Shown piece by piece: positions 1-6,390 of a stretch of 6,752 nt of DNA. How positions within the stretch are numbered: position 1 is the stretch's first letter; every line of letters begins with the position of its first letter. This stretch comes from Saprospiraceae bacterium (GTDB taxonomy: Bacteria; Bacteroidota; Bacteroidia; Chitinophagales; Saprospiraceae). The notes below the pieces were generated by a model, which was given only the letters and a program-made list of their open reading frames with translations, ran no database searches and was not told where the DNA came from. Both the position numbers and the translations under genes were made by a program. The stretch covers positions 1 through 6,752 of the forward strand of contig JAHDBK010000211.1 of NCBI GenBank assembly GCA_020630455.1. Reading direction: 5' to 3'.

Positions 1-2243
1 GATATGACCACCAATATAAAACTCAACAACCAACCTCCTCCTAAAAAGGCAGACAAACCACAACAAATTAAACTCGCAGCACCAACAGTCAAAGCATAAG
101 GCATTTGAGTGCGAACGTGGTCTATATGATTACAATCCGATGCCAAGGAACTCAGTATAGTCGTATCTGAAATTGGTGAACAATGGTCTCCCAATACGGA
201 TGCAGCTAATACAACGGCTACTACATTCAATAATAATTCAAAGGCAATAGCGGATTCTAATCCACTCGCCATACTCAATTCCCATGTTGCTGGTATTGCA
301 ATAGGATACAAAATAGCCATAGTACTCCAAGAAGAACCCGTAGAAAATGCGATTAAAGCAGCAAGAATAAAGGTAATAACAGGTAATAAATATGGACTGA
401 GTTTTCCAGATAATGCAGAAGTCAAGAAATCTTTAGTATATAACTCCCCTGTAATACTAGCCAATGCCCAAGCCAATGCTAAGATGATTAAAGCAGGGAG
501 CATGGTTTTGAAACCACTTATTAAAGTATTCATAGAATCTTCTAAACTCATTATTTTACCAAATAAGGTAAGGAATAAGGCCGCTAATACTCCTGAAAGT
601 GATGCCCATAATAATGCAATATAGGAATCAGAATTACCTATCAATATACCTAGCTTTCTACCTAGTTTTACTTGTGATATTTCTTGGATAATACTGTTTT
701 TAGCAGCAGATAAATTATTATTTCCTACAATCGCTAAAGCTCCTTCAGATAAATTATCTGTACTCTCTGCTGTGTATATTTCTGTTTCTTCTGATGATAA
801 TGTCAATACATCTAATTGATTCCATATATTTCTCCAAGAAGAAGCATCTCCAATATTCACACTATTGTCTTGAAGTGAAGAAAGAGAGTTGCTCATCCCT
901 GTATCAATCAAACCATACAGCGTCATAGCTATGACAATGGCAACGGGTATGAAAGCATTGTACCACTTCAAAGGAGCTCCTTTTACAGGACTCAAGTCTT
1001 CCATATCTGCTTCGGTCGTTTCTTTACCTCTTTTTCTACCTACTTCACCTGTAGTTCTCGCTCTTTTTTCTGCCTTGAACATCGCTCCATAATCTCTTCC
1101 TGTATATATTATTATTAATATAAATGCCAATGTAAGAATAGGATAGAAAGAATATTTTAATGAAGCTAAAAACATAGAATAAGCACTCATGTCATATTCA
1201 AATCCTGCTAATTGGCTTGTGCCACTTTCTATATATCCTAACTCTGCACCAATCCAAGTAGTAATGAATGCTACTGCTGAAACAGGAGCAGCCGTACTAT
1301 CAACAATATAAGCCAATTTTTCTCTTGATATTTTAAATTTATCCGTAACACTTCTCATCGTATTGCCTACAATTAAGGTATTAGCATAATCATCAAAGAA
1401 AATAGCAACACCTAATAACCAAGTAATAAACTGAGTACTTCTAGGAGAACGAGCATATTTGGATAAAGACAATACTACTCCTTGCATTCCTCCATTTCTT
1501 GAAATTAAAGCGACCATGCCACCAATGAGTAAGGAGAATAAAATGACAGACATATGTCCCCCGTCAGTAACGGCATTCATGATGAATTTAGTCAAGGACT
1601 CATATAAACTTACAATGAACCAATACAAGGAATCAATTCGCATTCCTCCAATGATAAATGCTCCTACAACTACTCCAGAGAAAAGAGAAACGATTACTTC
1701 TTTAAATATTAAAGCTAATCCAATTGCGATTAATGGAGGAATGATGGATAACCATAATGGAATATGTGCAATTCTGTATTTATTATCTTTCTTTTGAGCA
1801 ATATGATATAACCTATAATCGCTGTATGAACGATATTTTTTGTCTTTAGCAATAAATACTAAATTACCTTTAGCACTGGCTTTAAAAGGATATTCATTGC
1901 CATCATCATCTACTGTAAATGGAATTTCTGCTTGTCCTTCTGCAAAATCTAAAATGTATTTTTCTCCATTGATATGAATATGGTCTCTACCATTAATAGC
2001 ATCATCTTGACTTGTGAATACGATGGAAGACTTTCCTTCATCGTTACTCCTCATTACGATATGATAATTATCAACAGTGACAGCTGGAGGGGCTAACTCA
2101 TCTTCATCAAAAGCATCAATATAATCACTAATATTATTAGTGGTATCAACTTCAGTTGAAGTAATAGTGTCTTCTTGTGCTAATAAATTAAATTGAAAAA
2201 TAACTAGACAAAGTACTAAGATATAGAAGCTTGATTGTTTCAT
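1..2243 (-). CDS. Na+/H+ antiporter, NhaC family, with signal peptide and extra N-terminal domain (3' end cut by window edge)
   Basis: Predicted inner-membrane antiporter exchanging Na+ for protons, so a role in sodium and pH homeostasis is inferred from the family. I translated the minus strand from the ATG at 2243: 747 codons stay open to the left edge. Residues 1-22 are a signal peptide (likely cut LLA|Q). Residues about 23-162 are soluble and hydrophilic. Many membrane segments then follow from about residue 163. NhaC hallmarks are clear: FFDDYANT (282-289), DSTAAPVSA (315-323), STGSSWST (634-641) and GDHCSPISDTT (685-695); these acidic and polar residues probably form the ion site. A basic cytoplasmic loop (about 388-427) and a polar loop (about 451-540) separate the two halves. 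NhaC proteins are usually about 450-520 residues, so this one is enlarged by these insertions. The GDHCSPISDTT region lies near the C terminus in the family, so little should be missing. Ion specificity cannot be told from sequence; related NhaC-type carriers can exchange other substrates. Confidence 0.95.
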   Translation of the reverse strand, partial: MKQSSFYILVLCLVIFQFNLLAQEDTITSTEVDTTNNISDYIDAFDEDELAPPAVTVDNYHIVMRSNDEGKSSIVFTSQDDAINGRDHIHINGEKYILDFAEGQAEIPFTVDDDGNEYPFKASAKGNLVFIAKDKKYRSYSDYRLYHIAQKKDNKYRIAHIPLWLSIIPPLIAIGLALIFKEVIVSLFSGVVVGAFIIGGMRIDSLYWFIVSLYESLTKFIMNAVTDGGHMSVILFSLLIGGMVALISRNGGMQGVVLSLSKYARSPRSTQFITWLLGVAIFFDDYANTLIVGNTMRSVTDKFKISREKLAYIVDSTAAPVSAVAFITTWIGAELGYIESGTSQLAGFEYDMSAYSMFLASLKYSFYPILTLAFILIIIYTGRDYGAMFKAEKRARTTGEVGRKRGKETTEADMEDLSPVKGAPLKWYNAFIPVAIVIAMTLYGLIDTGMSNSLSSLQDNSVNIGDASSWRNIWNQLDVLTLSSEETEIYTAESTDNLSEGALAIVGNNNLSAAKNSIIQEISQVKLGRKLGILIGNSDSYIALLWASLSGVLAALFLTLFGKIMSLEDSMNTLISGFKTMLPALIILALAWALASITGELYTKDFLTSALSGKLSPYLLPVITFILAALIAFSTGSSWSTMAILYPIAIPATWELSMASGLESAIAFELLLNVVAVVLAASVLGDHCSPISDTTILSSLASDCNHIDHVRTQMPYALTVGAASLICCGLSAFLGGGWLLSFILVVI

Positions 2244-2340
2244 AATTTTGTTTTTATTGTATTTCAATAGCTGATGAATGGAGTGATTGTTTTGAATTTA
2301 ATGCAAAATAATATTTTTTTAATCAATAACAAAAATTATT

Positions 2341-2348
2341 TATATTTG
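2341..2348 (+). promoter_or_regulatory. Bacteroidota-type -7 promoter box (TATATTTG)
   Basis: TATATTTG matches the TAnnTTTG -7 consensus of the Bacteroidota primary sigma factor exactly. It lies in the divergent gap 55 bases before the ATG at 2403, which would place the transcript start near 2354. I see only T-rich sequence and no clear TTG at the expected -33 position, so the call rests on the -7 box and its location. A match to six fixed bases can occur by chance in DNA this AT-rich. Confidence 0.5.
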
Positions 2349-2402
2349 AAGTAAATGTATCACCATTTAGAGTATGTTTAAAAATATTAAAGCTAATAGC
2401 TA

Positions 2403-3104
2403 ATGAGAATTATGATTATTTTATTTCTAATGTTTTTTATGAATTTTGATACTATTTATGAATTTGAAAAAGAAAATTTAGTTCAAAATTGCAATTTCGA
2501 AGATTTAGAGAAATGTCCGTCTAAACATTATAACTTTGAAATGGTAAAATATTGGTCTCCTTTATTAGATGGTTCTTCACCAGATATTTTTTCAAATTGT
2601 AGTGAAGATAAAAAGGAAAAGAGTAAGCGTAATTTTGCAGGCAAGGGAAAAGAAAATAAATCTAATTATGTAGGTCTGATATTATATTCAAGAAATATTA
2701 TTTATGGATTTAAATTTAAAGAATATATTGGAAATATTTTGAAAGAAAAATTATCTAAAAACAATGAATATGGAATTTCTTTTTCAATTAAATTAGCAGA
2801 ATGTAGTCAATACCTACCAGATTCAATAGGTATTGCTTTAATATCAAAAGAAGATTATGAAAAACAGATGCAAATCATACAAGAAAAAGATAGAGAAGAA
2901 GATTTAACGTATGATTTTGAAAATTTTATAGTTAAAAAATCTGTCAATTTTAAACTTCCTCTTAATTTCGAAAATCGAAAATGGACATCTGTTAAGGTTA
3001 AATATGATAAAAGAAAAGTACTGGGTAATGAACAAATTTTAGTAATAGGTAATTTCAAGCCTAATGAAAATTGTAAGTTTAAAAAAATAAATATGAAATT
3101 ATAA
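2403..3104 (+). CDS. Secreted protein with a jelly-roll-like N-terminal domain of Bacteroidota OmpA-type surface proteins; frameshifted near its 3' end
   Basis: An exported protein of unknown function. The ATG at 2403 is the first start after an in-frame TAG at 2397-2399. Residues 1 to about 20 form a signal peptide. The mature part follows a pattern I recall from Bacteroidota surface proteins, where this domain of about 200 residues precedes an OmpA peptidoglycan-binding domain. The matching pieces are NLVQNCNFEDLEKCP near the N terminus, then W.P....SPDIFSNC, then a Y-G..F pair before KEYIGNIL, then YGISFSIKLAE.SQYLPDSIGIAL, and finally W..V...Y...G.E..LVIGNF. Here no OmpA domain, lipobox or T9SS tail follows, so the domain stands alone. 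The expected last strand (IYVDDVKVY) is encoded just downstream but in another frame, so the 233-residue product lacks it. Four 60-base rows I counted by hand have 13-28% GC, against 33-40% in three rows of the neighbouring genes. It may be a decaying gene, or a sequencing error may have broken an intact one of about 255 residues. Confidence 0.8.
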   Translation: MRIMIILFLMFFMNFDTIYEFEKENLVQNCNFEDLEKCPSKHYNFEMVKYWSPLLDGSSPDIFSNCSEDKKEKSKRNFAGKGKENKSNYVGLILYSRNIIYGFKFKEYIGNILKEKLSKNNEYGISFSIKLAECSQYLPDSIGIALISKEDYEKQMQIIQEKDREEDLTYDFENFIVKKSVNFKLPLNFENRKWTSVKVKYDKRKVLGNEQILVIGNFKPNENCKFKKINMKL

Positions 3105-3171
3105 TAAAGATGATGCAGGGAAACTTACTTATATTTATGTAGATGATGTTAAAGTTTATAAATCAATTTAG
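3097..3171 (+). pseudogene. Detached C-terminal end of the secreted protein at 2403-3104, in a different frame
   Basis: Read from 3097, this stretch encodes NYNKDDAGKLTYIYVDDVKVYKSI and ends at TAG 3169-3171. The pattern Y-I-Y-V-D-D-V-K-V is the usual closing strand (YYYIDDVSV-like) of the domain in the upstream gene. That gene stops at 3104 without it. The stretch has no start codon of its own, and a TGA at 3094-3096 precedes it in its frame. Removing one base around 3097-3103 would join the two parts into a continuous product ending MK-YNKDDAGKL. I therefore read it as the severed tail of the same gene and not as a separate gene. Confidence 0.7.
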
Positions 3172-3267
3172 GCATTCTCTTATATATAATTTGTAACTTG
3201 CATATCCTAAAAATACTATACTTATTATTCTTTCAACTCGTTTTAGAATTATAGACAATTAAAAATC

Positions 3268-5523
3268 ATGAGATTTATCATTATTAATATATTATTATCA
3301 ATAATAACTTTTCATTCCTTTGCACAAATAGCAGGGAATAGGTTGGATATTCCTTTTAAAAATGACTTAGGAGTAGATTATCACACTCCTTTGTTGGGAG
3401 GACTCAATAATCCTCAATTTTCAGAGATTGATTTGAATATGGATGGTATTATGGATTTGTTTATTTTTGATAAAACAGGCAATGCCATTCTCACTTTTAT
3501 TAATAATGGAACACCCAATCAAGTAGATTATACCTTTGCTCCAGAATATATTAACCAATTTCCAAAAACAATCACGGATTGGGCATTATTAAGGGATTAT
3601 AACAATGATGGAATTATGGATATATTCAGTTATTCTACTTCTATAGGAATAGCAGGAATTGATTTATATGAGGGAAGTTATAATAATGGTGTGTATTCAT
3701 TCGAAAAGGTAAGGAATTATCACAATGATTATGATTTGTTGAGTTATCCTTCTGCTAGTGGGACTATCGAATTGGAAATATATGTGAGCAGGGATGATAT
3801 ACCTGCAATCGTCGATGTGGACCAAGATGGAGATTTAGATGTATTGACTTTTAGCTTAGTAGGAAATAAAATGGAATGGTATAAAAATACATCCGTAGAA
3901 AATGGATGGGGAGTAGATAGCTTATATTTTGTGTGGGAAGACCCTTGTTGGGGGCTTTTCATTGAGAGCGGTACTTCGTCAGATATTCAAGTGAGTAATA
4001 ATGGCAATCAATGTGCCGATTTGAACTTTGCCCCTAATACTAATTTACACGTTGGTTCTACAACTGCCGCTTGGGATAGTGATAATGATGGCGATTTGGA
4101 ATTATTAGTGGGAGATATCACTACTCAAACTTTAACCTACCTCAAATCTAATGCGAGTGGATTAGACCCGCAACCGTGGTTAGATGAAAAATCAGTCAAT
4201 TTCCCTGCTTATAATACTTCGGTCAATATGCCGATATTTCCCGCAGCTTTTGTTTTAGATTTAAATAATGATGGTAGAAAAGATTTTATAGCTGCTCCCA
4301 ACGATTTAGGAACATCACTGAATGTAGATGTAGCTTGGTATTATCAAAATACAAGTACTTCAGGAGAGGGAATATTTAGCTTGCAACAAAGAGATTTTAT
4401 TAATGATTGGAATATTGATTTAGGACAAGGGGCTAAACCAGCTTTTTTTGATTATAATGCTGATGGTTTAATGGATATCGTAGTGGGTACTGATGGATAT
4501 TTTGTCAATATTGGAGAGTGGGATACTAGATTAGTCTTATTTGAAAATATCGGTACAGTGAATAATCCTCAATACCAATTAATAGATGATGATTGGTTGA
4601 ATTTTAGTCAATATGAAGATAAAAGACTTTCTCCTGCATTTGGAGATTTGGATGATGATGGAGATACAGATATGATAGTTGCTCAATCTGGTGGGCAGTT
4701 GTTTTTTGTTGAAAATACAGCAGGTGCTGGAAACGTACCTTCATTCCCTACTATTTTCCCTAATTATAAATCTATAATAGGAGGTACAGATTGTACTCCC
4801 GAAATAGTCGATTTAGATGGTGATGGATTAACGGATATTGTTACAGGTATAAAGCAAGGAAGAATTGTTTTTTTTAAGAATATAGGTACTCAAGGCAGTC
4901 CTGATTTTAATCCTGATAGAACCGTTGCACCCAATATTGATGGAGTTGGTTTAATAGATGTTCGTGATGATAGCCAAGGATTTGTTGACCCTAGAGGTTA
5001 TGCCTCTCCTAAAGTGTTTTTCATGGATGATGAGCCATATATGCTAATAGGTAGTTATTTTAATGATATTTATGTTTATCCTATTAATCAAAGTGATTTA
5101 GTAAGTCAATTTAGCCTTGACAGTGATGGCTATGGAGATATTAGAGAAGGAAGAGAAACAAGTCCTGATATGGCGGATATAGATGATGACGGCTATTATG
5201 AAATGGTAGTTGGAAATTATAGAGGAGGTTTTGCTATTTATGAAACTGATTTTAGAACAAACCCAAGCAATACATCAAATATTCAAAAGGATGAATTAAA
5301 TTATACCATTATGCCTAATCCTACTAGGGATGATGTACAGGTAAATATTGAAGGTGTTAATTCCAATGAAATACAAGTAAATGTATTTGATATAAGAGGG
5401 AAATTATTAGATACTCAAAGGGCTAATCATAATATATCTTTATCCAAATACAGTTCTGGAATATACATATTTGAACTCATATTTGAAGGAGGTAAAATTG
5501 TTGATAAAGTTATTAAAAATTAA
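3268..5523 (+). CDS. T9SS-exported FG-GAP/VCBS repeat (integrin-alpha-like propeller) protein
   Basis: A 751-residue secreted or surface-anchored protein, probably with a binding or adhesion role; the ligand is unknown. Residues 1-19 are a signal peptide (cut FHSFA|Q). The body has at least nine FG-GAP repeats with calcium-binding loops of the DxDxDGxxD kind, starting at residues 55, 110, 183, 270, 331, 395, 460, 515 and 637. Each is usually followed by a strand such as LLVGD or MIVAQ and then an aromatic-rich strand (for example GRIVFFKNIG). A tenth unit near 580-606 has lost its calcium loop. Residues about 678-751 are a type A T9SS sorting domain: a MPNPTRDDVQV start, VFDIRGKLL in the middle, SSGIYIFEL and a KVIKN end. 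The domain directs export across the outer membrane and is then removed. The start follows an AT-rich leader without a Shine-Dalgarno, as expected for the phylum. The gene stands alone on its strand; the next gene converges on it. Confidence 0.93.
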   Translation: MRFIIINILLSIITFHSFAQIAGNRLDIPFKNDLGVDYHTPLLGGLNNPQFSEIDLNMDGIMDLFIFDKTGNAILTFINNGTPNQVDYTFAPEYINQFPKTITDWALLRDYNNDGIMDIFSYSTSIGIAGIDLYEGSYNNGVYSFEKVRNYHNDYDLLSYPSASGTIELEIYVSRDDIPAIVDVDQDGDLDVLTFSLVGNKMEWYKNTSVENGWGVDSLYFVWEDPCWGLFIESGTSSDIQVSNNGNQCADLNFAPNTNLHVGSTTAAWDSDNDGDLELLVGDITTQTLTYLKSNASGLDPQPWLDEKSVNFPAYNTSVNMPIFPAAFVLDLNNDGRKDFIAAPNDLGTSLNVDVAWYYQNTSTSGEGIFSLQQRDFINDWNIDLGQGAKPAFFDYNADGLMDIVVGTDGYFVNIGEWDTRLVLFENIGTVNNPQYQLIDDDWLNFSQYEDKRLSPAFGDLDDDGDTDMIVAQSGGQLFFVENTAGAGNVPSFPTIFPNYKSIIGGTDCTPEIVDLDGDGLTDIVTGIKQGRIVFFKNIGTQGSPDFNPDRTVAPNIDGVGLIDVRDDSQGFVDPRGYASPKVFFMDDEPYMLIGSYFNDIYVYPINQSDLVSQFSLDSDGYGDIREGRETSPDMADIDDDGYYEMVVGNYRGGFAIYETDFRTNPSNTSNIQKDELNYTIMPNPTRDDVQVNIEGVNSNEIQVNVFDIRGKLLDTQRANHNISLSKYSSGIYIFELIFEGGKIVDKVIKN
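5299..5520 (+). other. Encoded T9SS C-terminal sorting domain (Por_Secre_tail type)
   Basis: This covers residues about 678-751 of the FG-GAP protein. It shows the usual order of conserved parts: MPNP followed by the first strand, a central VFDIRGKLL strand, a SSGIYIFEL strand and a lysine-rich end. It implies that the organism has a type IX secretion system encoded elsewhere. Confidence 0.88.
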
Positions 5524-5530
5524 ACCTACT

Positions 5531-6256
5531 CTACACGTCTACAGTTTTCTTCCTATTAGAAATTAAATAAGGTATTAATAATAAAAAGAACATAAGTAAA
5601 CCTATTGCTTCACAGACCAATATATACCAAGGCCAATCACCTAAATAATCTAAAGCTGATGCCGTTGGAGGTTTGTGTAAGATGTAAACATAATTAGATT
5701 TTAAAATCATATTAATTATTAAAACCAATAAAACATAGCCTTGAAAATACCAAAAAGATTTCCATAAGCTCTTGATAGTAAGATTAAATTTGAATACTCT
5801 TGCTATATATACAATATAAACCACAAGCCCAGCATGTACAAACCAATATTTTATGAAAATGAAATTGGGAAAACCATTGTACAAATGAGGGGTAAGTATG
5901 GCTTGTGTCGTCCCCGCTAATACCCAAAAATAAAATATCTCAAAATAGTGCTTATTGGGATTCCACATCAAAAATGAAATAAGTATGGCAGATATATTAC
6001 AAATGTCTAAAGGTAAATCAGTTTTATAATTGAATTTTCCTAAAAAAAGGAGAATGACTACATATATAATCGCCCAAAAGGCAATCGTTATAGCCATCCC
6101 TCGTGCTACTTGGATTTTTCGTTGTGTAGACCAATACTTGTTAGCAATTGTGGGCAATACAATACTTGATATAATCATTATAATAATAACACTTAGGTGC
6201 TGAGTACCAAACAATGCAAAATCAGTGTTGTACTTAAAAAATGCCCATTCTTTCAT
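5531..6256 (-). CDS. YwaF/TIGR02206-family integral membrane protein (TMEM164-like)
   Basis: A 241-residue inner-membrane protein with about six to seven hydrophobic segments and a lysine/arginine-rich C terminus. Family signatures appear in order: FGTQHLSV (16-23), LPLDIC (81-86), YFWVLAGTTQAILTPHLYNGFPNF (109-132), FVHAGLVV (139-146), NYVYILHKPPTASALDYLGDWPWYI (188-212). These identify the TIGR02206/YwaF family, whose bacterial members are largely uncharacterised. The eukaryotic relative TMEM164 has been reported as an acyltransferase acting on ether phospholipids through a cysteine; C86 here may be the matching residue, but that is inference. Residue 84 is Asp, where I recall His in many relatives (LPLHLC). 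The ATG at 6256 is preceded by GGGAAG (plus-strand 6261-6266) only 4 bases away, so it is at best a weak ribosome site. The gene is divergent from the one at 6391 and ends 7 bases from the stop of the FG-GAP gene. Confidence 0.9.
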   Translation of the reverse strand: MKEWAFFKYNTDFALFGTQHLSVIIIMIISSIVLPTIANKYWSTQRKIQVARGMAITIAFWAIIYVVILLFLGKFNYKTDLPLDICNISAILISFLMWNPNKHYFEIFYFWVLAGTTQAILTPHLYNGFPNFIFIKYWFVHAGLVVYIVYIARVFKFNLTIKSLWKSFWYFQGYVLLVLIINMILKSNYVYILHKPPTASALDYLGDWPWYILVCEAIGLLMFFLLLIPYLISNRKKTVDV

Positions 6257-6324
6257 ATATCTTCCCTTTTATTTTAATAAAGGTAATCTCATTCCCCATA
6301 TAATCATCATTTATAAGGTGAACT

Positions 6325-6359
6325 TTGTATTAACTTTTTTAAAAAATAAATTACCTTTG
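6325..6359 (+). promoter_or_regulatory. Bacteroidota-type promoter: TTG ... TACCTTTG
   Basis: TACCTTTG at 6352-6359 matches the TAnnTTTG -7 consensus exactly. A TTG at 6325-6327 lies 24 bases upstream of it, slightly longer than the usual 17-23 spacing. A T6A6 tract (6335-6346) sits between the two boxes. The predicted transcript start is near 6365, giving a leader of about 25 bases before the ATG at 6391. Confidence 0.6.
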
Positions 6360-6390
6360 TCTATTATTAATATTATTAAAAATAAAAAAT

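Noticed and set aside
889..1797. Open frames on the plus strand at 889-1092 and 1459-1797
   Set aside because: Both lie inside the NhaC gene on the opposite strand, which is supported by family motifs along its whole length. Their translations show no domain pattern.
2303..2338. Possible minus-strand promoter boxes for the NhaC gene (CAAAATAA at 2303 region, CAAAAATT near 2331)
   Set aside because: Each differs from the reverse complement CAAAnnTA by a base and neither has a CAA at suitable spacing. The promoter must lie in this gap, but I cannot place it.
2391..2401. Short perfect inverted repeat AGCTA-A-TAGCT just before the ATG at 2403
   Set aside because: The arms are only 5 bases, the loop is one base, and DNA this AT-rich gives such palindromes by chance. 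It is too weak to call an operator or hairpin.
3172..3267. Promoter for the FG-GAP gene in the 96-base gap (TATAATTTG at 3185-3193)
   Set aside because: It resembles TAnnTTTG but the spacing between TA and TTTG is off by one and no -33 element stands out. Read-through from the upstream gene is also possible.
2855..3962. Minus-strand open frames at 2855-3058 and 3744-3962
   Set aside because: They are antisense to the secreted protein and the FG-GAP gene, whose reading frames carry recognisable conserved motifs at these places.
3430..5200. DNA-level tandem repeat across the FG-GAP coding region
   Set aside because: The recurrence of GATxxxGATGG-like words comes from the encoded DxDxDG calcium loops. 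Spacing is irregular (55-122 codons) and the sequence between them is not repeated.
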